DNA of 64,000 nt from JBGAQP01 sp044220635 (GCA_044220635.1 JBGAQP010000017.1:1-64000), one strand, 5' to 3'. Positions 34,261 to 43,814 are shown, counted from the first letter of the stretch. Numbers and translations are program-made. Notes: a model not told the origin generated them from the letters alone.

Positions 34261-36090
34261 ATGTTCAAGAGACTCGTCGTCTTCCTGCTCGCGGCCAGCC
34301 TCGCCGGCGCCGCGTTCGCGCAGACCAAGAAGCGCATCGAGAAGGCGGCGGACCTGCCGCGGTTCAGCTACACGGTGAAGGGCTCCCTCGAGGACCTGGT
34401 GCGCGACGCGCACGCCTTCGCCGGCTTCGCCGCCGAGGTCCGGCGCGACACCGAGTCCGTGCTCGCGCAGCACGAGATCGCCGACAAGGCCGCCCAGCGC
34501 CAGCTCCTCGGCGTGCTCGCGCAGATCGACTTCCTCGAAGGGCGCTACGCGGACGCCGCCCGGCGCGCCGGGGAGATCCGCGCGCTCGAGGAGAAGCCCG
34601 CCGACAAGCTCATCTCCGGCATGCAGCTGCGCGCGATGGTCGCGGCCCAGGCGAAGGCCGGGGACATCACCTCCGAGGCCTACCGCAAGGAAGTCGGGCG
34701 CCTCGTCGCCGAGGAGCTCGCGAAGCTCCCCTACCCCGTCGTCGAGAACGACATCAAGGGCGCGAAGTCGGTCGCCGAGATCATCGGCGAGAACCTGGTG
34801 ATGGGCAACGTGCGCGACCGCCTGCAGCCCGTCGTCACCAAGGCGGGCGGGGTGCTCAGCTCCGACCTCGCCCCCGCCATCGTCGGCGCGCGCTACGCGC
34901 TCGTCGCGCGCCTGCCGCTCAAGCAGACGCTCATCGACACCTACACGGCCTACCTCGCGGCCCACAAGGTCGAGAAGGCCGACATCTGGGCCGCGCGCGA
35001 CGCCGAGCTCCCGAACGGTCGCCCCTACGCGCCGGTGAGGATCGCGGTGTGGGACAGCGGCATCGACACGGCGATCTTCCGCGACCGGCTGCTCCTCGAC
35101 GGCAAGGGGCCCGCGTTCATCGCCTTCGACGCCCACGAGAACCCCTCGCAGAGCCTGCTCATGCCCATCCCCGCGGAGCTGCGCGACAAGCTCCCGTCGA
35201 TGAAGGCGCGCACGAAGGGGCTCTCCGACCTGCGATCGAACGTCGACAGCCCCGAGGCGATGGAGGTGAAGAAGGTCCTCTCCACGCTCAAGAAGGAGGA
35301 GTTCCGCGGCGTCATCGAGGAGCTGAGCCTCGCCGGCAGCTACAGCCACGGCACCCACGTCGCGGGCATCGCGATGGCGGGCAACCCCTACGCGCGGCTC
35401 GCCACCGCGCGCATCGAGTTCAACTACAAGCTCCTGCCCGATCCCTGCCCCACGAAGGAGCTCGCCGAGAAGGCCGATCGCAACGCCCGCGCCTACGTGG
35501 AGTTCTTCAGGAAGAACGGCGTGCGCGTGGTGAACATGAGCTGGGGCGGGAGCGTGCGCGGCTGGGAGAGCGCGCTGGAGCTGTGCAACATCGGCGCGAA
35601 CCCGGAGGAGAGGAAGACGATCGCGCGCGAGTACTTCGACCAGTACAAGAAGGCGCTCACCGACGCGTTCGCATCCGCCCCCGAGATCCTCTTCGTCACC
35701 TCGGCGGGCAACTCCAACGAGAACGCGTCCTTCGCGGAATCGATCCCCTCGAGCATCGCGCTGCCGAACCTGATCACCGTGGGCGCCGTGGACCGCGCGG
35801 GCGACGAGGCGCCATTCACGAGCTACGGGCCGACCGTGAAGGTGCACGCGAACGGCTACCAGGTCGAGAGCTACCTGCCCGGCGGCGATCGCGTCGCGCT
35901 CTCGGGCACCTCGATGTCCTCGCCGCAGGTCACCAACCTCGCGGCGAAGATGCTCGCGGTGAACCCGAAGTTGAAGCCCGCCGAGATCATCGCCATCATC
36001 GAGAAGACGGCGGAGAAGACCGCCGACGGGCGCAGGAACCTCATCCACCCCGCGAAGGCGCTCGCCGCCGCGCAAGCGCGCACCGGCTGA
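34261..36090 (+). CDS. Secreted subtilisin-like serine protease (S8 family)
   Basis: A 609-residue exported protease: signal peptide MFKRLVVFLLAASLAGAAFA, an N-terminal region of about 240 residues with no family I recognise, then the S8 catalytic domain. Catalytic D265 (AVWDSGID), H363 (YSHGTHVAG), oxyanion N484 (TSAGNSN) and S551 (LSGTSMSSP) are all intact. The Asp-to-His spacing is 98 residues, about three times that of subtilisin, so a roughly 65-residue insertion separates them. An alternative in-frame start at 34204 would hide the signal peptide. Monocistronic, followed by a perfect palindrome. Target and role unknown; nutrient acquisition or envelope processing are possible. Confidence 0.9.
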   Translation: MFKRLVVFLLAASLAGAAFAQTKKRIEKAADLPRFSYTVKGSLEDLVRDAHAFAGFAAEVRRDTESVLAQHEIADKAAQRQLLGVLAQIDFLEGRYADAARRAGEIRALEEKPADKLISGMQLRAMVAAQAKAGDITSEAYRKEVGRLVAEELAKLPYPVVENDIKGAKSVAEIIGENLVMGNVRDRLQPVVTKAGGVLSSDLAPAIVGARYALVARLPLKQTLIDTYTAYLAAHKVEKADIWAARDAELPNGRPYAPVRIAVWDSGIDTAIFRDRLLLDGKGPAFIAFDAHENPSQSLLMPIPAELRDKLPSMKARTKGLSDLRSNVDSPEAMEVKKVLSTLKKEEFRGVIEELSLAGSYSHGTHVAGIAMAGNPYARLATARIEFNYKLLPDPCPTKELAEKADRNARAYVEFFRKNGVRVVNMSWGGSVRGWESALELCNIGANPEERKTIAREYFDQYKKALTDAFASAPEILFVTSAGNSNENASFAESIPSSIALPNLITVGAVDRAGDEAPFTSYGPTVKVHANGYQVESYLPGGDRVALSGTSMSSPQVTNLAAKMLAVNPKLKPAEIIAIIEKTAEKTADGRRNLIHPAKALAAAQARTG

Positions 36091-36099
36091 ACGCCAATG

Positions 36100-36129
36100 G
36101 AAATCGCCGGCCCGCGGGCCGGCGATTTC
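36100..36129. terminator. 30-bp perfect palindrome, probable bidirectional terminator
   Basis: The two 15-nt arms GAAATCGCCGGCCCG and CGGGCCGGCGATTTC meet with no loop. It lies 10 bp past the subtilase stop and 13 bp past the 3' end of the convergent tRNA gene, so it could end both transcripts. Neither side has a T run, so a protein-binding site cannot be excluded. Confidence 0.6.
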
Positions 36130-36141
36130 CTCAGGCATTGG

Positions 36142-36217
36142 TGGTGGCGAGTCAGGGATTTGAACCCCGGACCAACGGATTATGATTCCGCTGCTCTAAC
36201 CACTGAGCTAACTCGCC
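36142..36217 (-). tRNA. tRNA with CAU anticodon (tRNA-Met, elongator-like)
   Basis: A 76-nt cloverleaf: acceptor GGCGAGT/ACTCGCC, D stem GCTC/GAGC, anticodon stem GCGGA/TCCGT with loop ATCATAA (anticodon at 36182-36184), T stem CGGGG/CCCTG with TTCAAAT loop, discriminator A and an encoded CCA. The paired first base pair (G-C) rules out the initiator. CAU anticodons also occur in tRNA-Ile2, whose wobble C is modified by TilS; I favour Met but the distinction is not certain. Confidence 0.9.
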
Positions 36218-36261
36218 GAAGGATCATTTTCCGGGTTTGCCGTTCCGGGTCAATGAAGCGC

Positions 36262-36281
36262 GCGGCCCGGAAACGGGCCGC
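36262..36281 (-). terminator. Stem-loop downstream of the SGNH hydrolase gene
   Basis: GCGGCCCG/CGGGCCGC 8-bp stem with a four-base loop, four bases beyond the stop codon. No T-tract follows, so it may stabilise a 3' end or serve as a weak terminator before the tRNA. Confidence 0.4.
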
Positions 36282-36285
36282 CGGC

Positions 36286-37029
36286 TCACCTGACGAGGAG
36301 CGGCTCGTCGATCGCGCGGGTGACGACGTCGAAGAAGAAGTCGCGCCGGTCGTCGGGGATCTCGAGCACCGAGGCGATCTTCGCGACGTACGCCTCGGTG
36401 AACTCCGTGGGCCCCGCGGGGAAGAGCGACAGGTAGATCGCGAGCGTGGCGAGGTCGCTGCCGAAGGACGAGGGGTGGATCGCGTCGGAGTAGAGCTTGA
36501 GGCGCGGCTGCCTGGAGAGTGCGCGCAGCCACGCCTCTCCCGCGGGAATGAGGATGCCGCCCACGGCTTCGGCGGCGGCGCGGTACGCGAGGATCGTCCC
36601 GTTGAAGTCCTTCGGGCGATCCGCGAGCGGCCAGACCATGTAGAGCGCGGGCTTCGCGCCCGCCTTGCCGATGGGATCGGCGAAGCGCTTCGCGTAGGCG
36701 ACGAGCTGGTCGCGCCCCTCGTCGTGGGCCGAGGTGCCCTGCTGCAGCACGACGATGTCCCAGCCCTTGCGGATCGCTTCGAGCGCGCGCCCGTCGTTCC
36801 AATGGTCCTCGAGGCTGAAGGATGGAAACGCCACGGACTCGACGGTGACCTGCTTTCCCATGGCTTTCGCCAGGTTCGCCACGCGACCGGGGATGTCCGT
36901 CGTGTACGTGAGGCTGTTGCCCACGAAGAGCAGGCGCCGGGGCGCGTCGGCCGCCGACGCGCGGGCCGGGAGCGCCGAGGCCAGCACGAGGATCGCGACG
37001 AGAAGCCGGTGGAAAGCCTGGAGCCGCAT
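36286..37029 (-). CDS. Secreted SGNH/GDSL-type hydrolase
   Basis: 247-residue exported esterase/lipase-fold protein with a signal peptide to about residue 27. Block I is FVGNSLTY with nucleophile S39 (GNSLT form), and block V is D182-A-I-H185 in SDAIHPSSFG, giving the catalytic Asp/His. The N-x-x-H-style middle blocks are not clearly readable. Substrate unknown; SGNH enzymes include carbohydrate esterases, thioesterases and lipases. It lies 54 bp downstream of the SulP-VIT-outer membrane protein trio on the same strand and may be part of that transcript. Confidence 0.8.
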   Translation of the reverse strand: MRLQAFHRLLVAILVLASALPARASAADAPRRLLFVGNSLTYTTDIPGRVANLAKAMGKQVTVESVAFPSFSLEDHWNDGRALEAIRKGWDIVVLQQGTSAHDEGRDQLVAYAKRFADPIGKAGAKPALYMVWPLADRPKDFNGTILAYRAAAEAVGGILIPAGEAWLRALSRQPRLKLYSDAIHPSSFGSDLATLAIYLSLFPAGPTEFTEAYVAKIASVLEIPDDRRDFFFDVVTRAIDEPLLVR

Positions 37030-37083
37030 GGGGCGCAGTCTATGCGGAGCGACCGGCGCGGGTGTTACCGAATGTGCGGCGGC

Positions 37084-37734
37084 TCAGAACGCCACGCCGA
37101 GCGAGACGATCGCGACCTGGTCGTCCGAGCCCGGGTTGAACCAGTAGGCGCCGAGCGTGAACGCGCCATTCGTGAGCTGCGCGAAGCCGCCGCGCTGCAG
37201 CTCGCGCTCTCCGCCATAGAGCCGCGTGCGCTGGGCCACGACCCCGAGGCGAAGCCACTCGGCGGGCCGGTAGCCGAGCTCGCTCCACGCGTAGGTGTAG
37301 CTCGCGGACTTGTCGCCGCGGTCCTCCACGCGCTCGACCTCGATGTAGTAGTCGAACCGCCCCGCCGCGAGCGTCGCCTCGAGCCCCGCGATCGGGCCGC
37401 GGACCGCCCCCGTCACGCCGCCGAGGATGGGGGTGGCCTCGAGCGTCACCGTCTCGCCCCAGGAGAACGTCCAGCCCACGAACGCCGATTGGGCGTGGAT
37501 CGCCTCGTAGTTGGCCCGCGCCTCGAGGTGCAGCGATCCGCGGTCCGCCGCGAAGATTCCCGAGGCGAAGTCGTCGCCCGCGCGCGAAGTGTTCCAGTAC
37601 CCGGTGGCGGCGAATTCCCAGTCGGGCGCGGCCGGCCGCGAGGCCCGCCGCCCGCCGGGTTCGCCCTCCTGCGCGCTCGCGAGCGCCGGGCCGAGCGCGA
37701 GGGCCGCGACCGCGAGGATCGCCGCCGGCCTCAT
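37084..37734 (-). CDS. Predicted outer-membrane beta-barrel protein, unknown function
   Basis: 216 residues with a clear signal peptide (to ALASAQ). The mature part has alternating short amphipathic strands rich in aromatic residues (FAATGYWNTS, YEAIHAQSAFVGWTF, YTYAWSELGYR) and ends in LGVAF, a C-terminal Phe as expected for BAM-inserted barrels. No family recognised. Its ATG overlaps the stop of the VIT1-like gene by 4 bp, so it is co-translated with an inner-membrane protein. Confidence 0.7.
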   Translation of the reverse strand: MRPAAILAVAALALGPALASAQEGEPGGRRASRPAAPDWEFAATGYWNTSRAGDDFASGIFAADRGSLHLEARANYEAIHAQSAFVGWTFSWGETVTLEATPILGGVTGAVRGPIAGLEATLAAGRFDYYIEVERVEDRGDKSASYTYAWSELGYRPAEWLRLGVVAQRTRLYGGERELQRGGFAQLTNGAFTLGAYWFNPGSDDQVAIVSLGVAF

Positions 37735-38420
37735 CCGCCGAGCGCGATGATCGCGATCGTGAGGAGGATGCCGCCCACCATCATCCCGATCCCGGCCTTC
37801 CAGCCGCCGTAGCCCGCGTAACGCCCGAGGGCGTAGCCGCCGCCGAAAAGCATCGCGAGCGTGAGCCCGCGCGAGACGAGCAGCGCCGTGGGCACGTCCT
37901 TCAGCAGCACGAAGGGCAGCGCCACGGGAAAGGTCGAGAGCACGACGATGAGGAAGATGCCGACGGCGCCGAGGTAATCGTCCCTGCCCAGCCGCGGGCG
38001 GCTCGGCAGGGTGGCGGAAGCGATCCGCGCACGGATCGCCTCGAGCTCCCCGTCGCCCACGATCGCCCGCAGATGACGGGGCAAGGCGCCGCGCAGCGCC
38101 TCGAGGGCCCTGGCCGGGCTCGCGGCGTCGCGCACCTCGAGCGCCAGGGTGAGGCGCTGGCCGCGGGTGGTGAGCGTGCGCACGAGGTACATGATCGCGT
38201 CCACGAGGCCCCAGGCGAGGTTGCAGCCGAGCGCCGTCTTCATCAGCGTTCGGCCCGGGTCCTCGCCCGCGTCCTGGCCCCCCGTGGCGACGGACACGGC
38301 GCCGACGAAGGTGAGGGCCATGAACAGGCCGAAGCACATCTCCGAGACCCGGTCGACGGTGTCGAGGACGGGCTCGCGCCCGTTTCGCTCCTGCGCGCCC
38401 GCGGGAATCTCCGCGCTCAC
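37731..38420 (-). CDS. VIT1/CCC1-like integral membrane protein
   Basis: 229 residues: a first helix pair (VSEMCFGLFMALTFVGAVSV, then LGCNLAWGLVDAIMYLV), a charged cytosolic middle of about 75 residues, and three C-terminal helices ending in MMVGGILLTIAIIALGG. The RVSEMCFGLFMALTFVGA and NLAWGLVDAIMYL runs resemble VIT1/CCC1-family proteins (iron/manganese transport into vacuoles in eukaryotes), though the full family signature is not certain. GTG start at 38420 overlaps the SulP stop by 4 bp and its own stop overlaps the outer-membrane protein gene by 4 bp. Confidence 0.6.
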   Translation of the reverse strand: MSAEIPAGAQERNGREPVLDTVDRVSEMCFGLFMALTFVGAVSVATGGQDAGEDPGRTLMKTALGCNLAWGLVDAIMYLVRTLTTRGQRLTLALEVRDAASPARALEALRGALPRHLRAIVGDGELEAIRARIASATLPSRPRLGRDDYLGAVGIFLIVVLSTFPVALPFVLLKDVPTALLVSRGLTLAMLFGGGYALGRYAGYGGWKAGIGMMVGGILLTIAIIALGG

Positions 38421-40102
38421 GCCTGGCCCCGCTTCAGGTAAGCCTCCACTGCATCCTCCACCGTGAAGAACATCCGCTCGTGCCCGAGCTTCTCGGCGAG
38501 CGGCGTGCGCCGGATCATCTCGAGGGCCTCGGGATTGAGTGCCGCGAGCCAGAGCTCGGTGCCCTGCTCCTTCATCTGCGGTTCGGCCTCGATCAGCATC
38601 CGCAGCGCCGTGTACTCGAACCCGGGGATCGCGCCGCAATCGAAGAGGAGGACCTTCGGCTTCTCCTCGGCGATCGCCGCGCGCATCTTCTCGCCGATGC
38701 CCGGCGCGTTGCCGAAGTACATGCGCCCCTCGGTCCTCAGGATGAGGAGTCCCGGGTAGGTCTCGTCCTCGGGATGCTCGGGGCTGCGGGGCCGGAACAC
38801 GTGCGTGCCGGGCTTGCGGCCCAGGGTGTGGAGCGGGGGATTGTTCGCGAGGTGCAGCAGGCCCGCCATCGACAGGAGCACCGCGGCGAGGATGCCGTTG
38901 AGGGTCCCCAGCACCATCACGCCCAGGCACGCGGCGAGCGCCCACCGGAACTCGATCGTGCGGATGCGCCGGATGGCGGCGATCTCCGCGGGGCTGATGA
39001 GCCCGATCGAATAGGCGATCACGACGGCGGCGAGCGTGGCGTTGGGCATCGGCGCGAGCACCGGGGCGAGGAAGAGCATCGTGGCGAGCGCCATCGCCGC
39101 GGTGACGAGCTCCGCCGCCTGGGTGCGCGCGCCCGCGCCGCGATTGACGTTGGTCTGCGAGGTCCCGCCCCCCGCGGGCATGGCGCCGAAGAGCCCGCCG
39201 ATCGCGTTCGCCGCGCCGATCCCGACGAGTTCCTGGTTGGAGTCGAGCCGCGGATCCCCGGGGCGCGCGAACGCCCTTCCCGCGGCGATGGTCTCGGTGA
39301 AGCTCATGAGGGCGATCCCCGCGGCCGCGGGCCACATCCCGAGGACGAGGGAAAGATCGGGCATCGTGAGCGAGGGGAACCCGCCGGGGATTTCGCCCAC
39401 CACGCTCACGCCCTGCGCCTTGAGGCCGAGAAGCGCCGAGGCCGCGATGCCTGCGGCGACCGCGACCAGCGGCGCGGGGGCCTTCGGCACGAACTTCTCG
39501 AAGACGACGATCAGGACGAAGGTCGCCGCCGCGACGGCGAGCGTCGGGATCGAGGTTCCCGGCAGGTGGCCGGCGATCGCGACGACATCCCGGAAGAAAC
39601 CGGTCTTGTCGATGTGGATGCCCAGCAGCTTCGGGACCTGGTCGACGACGATCACCAGTCCGATCCCCGCCTTGAACCCCGTGAGCACCGGGTCGGAGAT
39701 GAAGTTGGCGACGAAGCCGAGGCGGAAGACTCGGGCGACGAGCAGGATCGCCCCCACGAGGATCGCGAGAGTCGCCGTCGCCGTCACGGGGCTCACCCCC
39801 GGGTGCGACTGGGCGGCGGCGCCCAGCGCGGAGGCGCCGAGGATCGCGATCGTCGTCGTCGTGCTCACGCTGAGCATCCGCGAGGTGCCGAGCAGGGCGT
39901 AGACGATCATGGGCAGGAACGCGGTGTACAGGCCCACCTGCAGGGGCAGGCCCGCGATCGTCGCGTAGGCCATCGCCTTCGGGATCACGATCGCCGCGGT
40001 GGTGAGCCCCGCGACGATGTCGGCCTTCAGCCACGGCTTCTCGTAGGCCGAAAGCCAGCCGAAGGCGGGAACCAGCGAACTCGCCCCCCCGCTTTCCTTC
40101 AT
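38417..40102 (-). CDS. SulP-family anion permease with STAS domain
   Basis: 561 residues: about 11-12 membrane helices beginning near residue 27, then a cytoplasmic STAS domain (about 440-555; MYFGNAPGIGEKM and LLFDCGAIPGFEYTALRML). The Sulfate_transp signature region is around PKAMAYATIAGLPLQVGLY. SulP members carry sulfate, bicarbonate, dicarboxylates or other anions; the substrate cannot be read from sequence. No sulfur-assimilation or carbonic anhydrase gene is adjacent. First gene of a three-gene overlapping unit. Confidence 0.88.
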   Translation of the reverse strand: MKESGGASSLVPAFGWLSAYEKPWLKADIVAGLTTAAIVIPKAMAYATIAGLPLQVGLYTAFLPMIVYALLGTSRMLSVSTTTTIAILGASALGAAAQSHPGVSPVTATATLAILVGAILLVARVFRLGFVANFISDPVLTGFKAGIGLVIVVDQVPKLLGIHIDKTGFFRDVVAIAGHLPGTSIPTLAVAAATFVLIVVFEKFVPKAPAPLVAVAAGIAASALLGLKAQGVSVVGEIPGGFPSLTMPDLSLVLGMWPAAAGIALMSFTETIAAGRAFARPGDPRLDSNQELVGIGAANAIGGLFGAMPAGGGTSQTNVNRGAGARTQAAELVTAAMALATMLFLAPVLAPMPNATLAAVVIAYSIGLISPAEIAAIRRIRTIEFRWALAACLGVMVLGTLNGILAAVLLSMAGLLHLANNPPLHTLGRKPGTHVFRPRSPEHPEDETYPGLLILRTEGRMYFGNAPGIGEKMRAAIAEEKPKVLLFDCGAIPGFEYTALRMLIEAEPQMKEQGTELWLAALNPEALEMIRRTPLAEKLGHERMFFTVEDAVEAYLKRGQA

Positions 40103-40194
40103 CGATCCCTCCCCTCGGCGTTGAACGACGCGACGCGTCCGTTCGCAGCGCGGTGGACGGCGGGGCACCCGCGGTCGCGGGCGTCCATCCGTCG

Positions 40195-41282
<1,088 letters not shown>

Positions 41283-41286
<4 letters not shown>

Positions 41287-41921
41287 GGCTTCTTTCCGGG
41301 ATCGGGTGGGGATGGGGCCGCGGTTCCGGGTTCGGCCGCGGGCTTGGGAGCGGTGTGCAGCCACGTCGTCGCGTCGGTCATGCGCCCGGCGGCGAGGCGC
41401 GGGAGAAGCCCGAGGCTGCGCTCGAAGGCGGGATCGATCAGCGCCTGCTCCTCGCGCCGCGCCTCGCGCAGCACGTAGTCGGCGACGAGGTCCTTGTGGC
41501 CCGGGTGCCCGATGCCGATCCTCAGCCGCCAGAAGTCCCTGGTGCCGAGGCGCTCGACGATGTCGGTGAGCCCGTTGTGGCCGCCGGTGCCGCCGCCCTT
41601 CTTGAGCCTCACGGTTCCCGGAGGCAGGTCCAGCTCGTCGTGGATCACGAGCAGCCCCGCGGGCTCGATGCGGAAGAAGCGCATGAAGGCGCCGACGCTG
41701 CGCCCGCTCTCGTTCATGTAGGTGGCGGGCTTGAGCAGCCAGAACTCGTGGCCGCCCTCCTCGATCTTCGCGGTCCAGCCGTGGAACTTCGCTTCCTTCG
41801 ACCAGTGCGCGCGCCTCGCCTCGGCGATGGCGTCGACCCACCAGAAGCCCGCGTTGTGGCGCGTGCGTTCGTATTCCCGGCCGGGATTGCCGAGGCCGAC
41901 GAGCAGGCGCAGTTCGGTCAT
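41283..41921 (-). CDS. pth: Peptidyl-tRNA hydrolase
   Basis: Releases tRNA from prematurely ended peptidyl-tRNA. It has 212 residues. The catalytic His lies in YERTRHNAGFWWVD near residue 20, with N in KPATYMNESG and the GGTGGHNGL segment. The C-terminal 20 residues are a Pro/Ala-rich tail not needed for the fold. It begins just 15 bp after the rplY terminator T-tract and has only a weak ribosome binding site, so a promoter around the terminator or read-through is needed. Confidence 0.95.
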
Positions 41922-41936
41922 GGGAAAAGGTCCGTC

Positions 41937-41969
41937 GAAAGAAAACGCCCGCCGGGGCTGCCGGCGGGC
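41937..41969 (-). terminator. Intrinsic terminator after rplY
   Basis: Perfect 9-bp stem GCCCGCCGG/CCGGCGGGC (41947-41955 with 41961-41969), 5-nt loop, followed on the minus strand by GTTTTCTTTC. It separates prs-rplY from pth-ychF. Confidence 0.85.
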
Positions 41970-41993
41970 GCCTTTGCGTCGGCCCGGGGGCCC

Positions 41994-42743
41994 TTACTTG
42001 CCCTTTTCCTTCTCCTTGCCTTCCTTGCCGCCGGCCTTCGCTTCCTTGCCTGGCGCGGCGGCGGGCTCCTCTTCCTTCGCCTTCTGCGCCGTGGTCGGCA
42101 CGTCGGCCGCCGACGGGGTCGCGGCCGCCGCTTCCGCCGCCAGCTCCTCCTCCGCCGTCATGACCCGCGGGATCACGATCGTGGCGACCGTGATGTCGTC
42201 GCCCTTGGAGAGCGCGATCGACTCCACGCCCGGCGGCAGCTTGAGGCCCGAGACGTGCAGCGAGTGGCCCGCCTGCAGGTTCGCGAGGTCCACCTCGATG
42301 AACTCCGGCAGGTCCTTCGGCAGGCAGCTGATGTCGAGGTCGTTCACGACGTGCTGGACGTGGCCCCCGGCGATCTTCACGCCCGGGGCGATCTCGGCGT
42401 TCAGAAAGTGCAGCGGCACCTTCATGTGGATCTTGCGGTCCGCGGCGACCCGCTGGAAGTCCGCGTGCAGGATGAGCGGCTTGAACGGGTGCATCTGGTA
42501 GTCGCGCAGCAGCACCTGCATCTTCTCGGCGCCCAGCTCCATGTCGAGGATCGAGGCGTGGAACGCCTCCATCTTCAACTTGAACCAGAGGTCCTTGTGG
42601 TCGAGCTCGATGGGCTGCGCGTCCTTGCCCCCTCCGTAGACGATGCCGGGGACCCGGCTCTCGCGGCGCAGGCGGCGGCTCGCACCCGTTCCCTGCAGGT
42701 TCCGCGGTTCGGCTTTGATGGCGATCTTCACTGTGTGCTCCAT
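41994..42743 (-). CDS. rplY: 50S ribosomal protein L25/general stress protein Ctc
   Basis: Binds 5S rRNA. This is the long TL5/Ctc form with 249 residues: N-terminal L25 domain (about 1-95), C-terminal beta domain (about 100-190), and a low-complexity Ala/Glu/Lys tail of roughly 55 residues ending in KEGKEKEKGK. The tail is unusually long and probably disordered. Lies between prs and pth, the standard betaproteobacterial order. Confidence 0.95.
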   Translation of the reverse strand: MEHTVKIAIKAEPRNLQGTGASRRLRRESRVPGIVYGGGKDAQPIELDHKDLWFKLKMEAFHASILDMELGAEKMQVLLRDYQMHPFKPLILHADFQRVAADRKIHMKVPLHFLNAEIAPGVKIAGGHVQHVVNDLDISCLPKDLPEFIEVDLANLQAGHSLHVSGLKLPPGVESIALSKGDDITVATIVIPRVMTAEEELAAEAAAATPSAADVPTTAQKAKEEEPAAAPGKEAKAGGKEGKEKEKGK

Positions 42744-42830
42744 TTCATGCCGGCGCCCGCGACCAGGCTCCCGGCGGTTTGCGGGGGCAACCGGCCCCCC
42801 GGCGGCCCTCCCGGAGGAGGGGACTGAATC

Positions 42831-43781
42831 CTATTCGACGAAGAGCGAGCTCACCGAGCTCTCCTCGCAGATCCTGCGCATCGTCTCGGCGAGCAGCTCC
42901 GCCACGCTCATCTGGCGGATCTTCGAGCACGCCTCCGCCTCGGGCTTGAGGGGGATCGTGTCGGTCACCACCAGCTCGTCGATCACCGAGCTCTCGATGC
43001 GGCTCACCGCCGGCCCCGAGAGTACCGGGTGCGTGCAGTACGCGGCGACCCGCACCGCCCCCTGCTCCTTGAGGGCCTTGGCCGCCTCGCACAGCGTGTT
43101 CGCCGTGTCGACCATGTCGTCCATGATCACGCAGCTGCGGCCGTTCACGTCGCCGATGATGTTCATCACGCTCGCGACGTTCGGGCGCGGGCGGCGCTTG
43201 TCGATGATCGCGAGGTCGCTCTCGAGCCTCTTGGCGATCGCGCGCGCGCGCACCACGCCGCCCACGTCGGGCGAGACCACCACGAGGTTCTTGTACCCGT
43301 GCTTCCACAGGTCCCCCAGCAGGATCGGCGTCGCGTAGACGTTGTCCACCGGGATGTCGAAGAACCCCTGGATCTGGTCGGCGTGCAGGTCCATCGTGAG
43401 GACCCGGCTCACCCCGGCCCCCGCCAGCATGTTGGCGACCACCTTGGCCGAGATCGCCACGCGGGCGCTGCGAGGCCGGCGGTCCTGGCGCGAGTACCCG
43501 AAGTAGGGCATCGCCGCGGTGATGCGCGCCGCGCTCGACCGGCGCAGCGCGTCCACCATGATCATCAGCTCCATCAGGTGGTCGTTGGTCGGCGCGCAGG
43601 TCGACTGCAGCACGAAGACGTCCTTGCCCCGGACGTTCTCGAGCAGCTCCACCATGATCTCGCCGTCGCTGAACTTCGAGACCGTGGCCTTGCCGAGCTG
43701 GACGTTCAGGTGGCGGGCCACCTTCTGCGCGAGCTTCGGGTTGGCGTTGCCCGTGAACACCATCAGGTTGTCGAAGGCCAT
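42831..43781 (-). CDS. prs: Ribose-phosphate pyrophosphokinase
   Basis: Makes PRPP from ribose 5-phosphate and ATP; PRPP is a substrate of TrpD in this window and of nucleotide and histidine synthesis. It has 316 residues, with FSDGEIMVEL near the N-terminus, ATP-binding RQDRRPRSA and the PRPP loop VVVSPDVGGVVRA. The start at 43781 (MAFDNLMVFTGNANPKLA) was chosen by family length. Downstream of tRNA(Gln) and ispE. Confidence 0.97.
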   Translation of the reverse strand: MAFDNLMVFTGNANPKLAQKVARHLNVQLGKATVSKFSDGEIMVELLENVRGKDVFVLQSTCAPTNDHLMELMIMVDALRRSSAARITAAMPYFGYSRQDRRPRSARVAISAKVVANMLAGAGVSRVLTMDLHADQIQGFFDIPVDNVYATPILLGDLWKHGYKNLVVVSPDVGGVVRARAIAKRLESDLAIIDKRRPRPNVASVMNIIGDVNGRSCVIMDDMVDTANTLCEAAKALKEQGAVRVAAYCTHPVLSGPAVSRIESSVIDELVVTDTIPLKPEAEACSKIRQMSVAELLAETMRRICEESSVSSLFVE

Positions 43782-43814
43782 CGGCCGTGTCTCGCTCAAC
43801 GTCCGCCGCAAGGT

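Noticed and set aside
40155..40192. Hairpin-forming GC-rich sequence between sulP and ychF
   Set aside because: Several overlapping short pairings are possible but there is no dominant stem and no T-tract, so I did not call a terminator.
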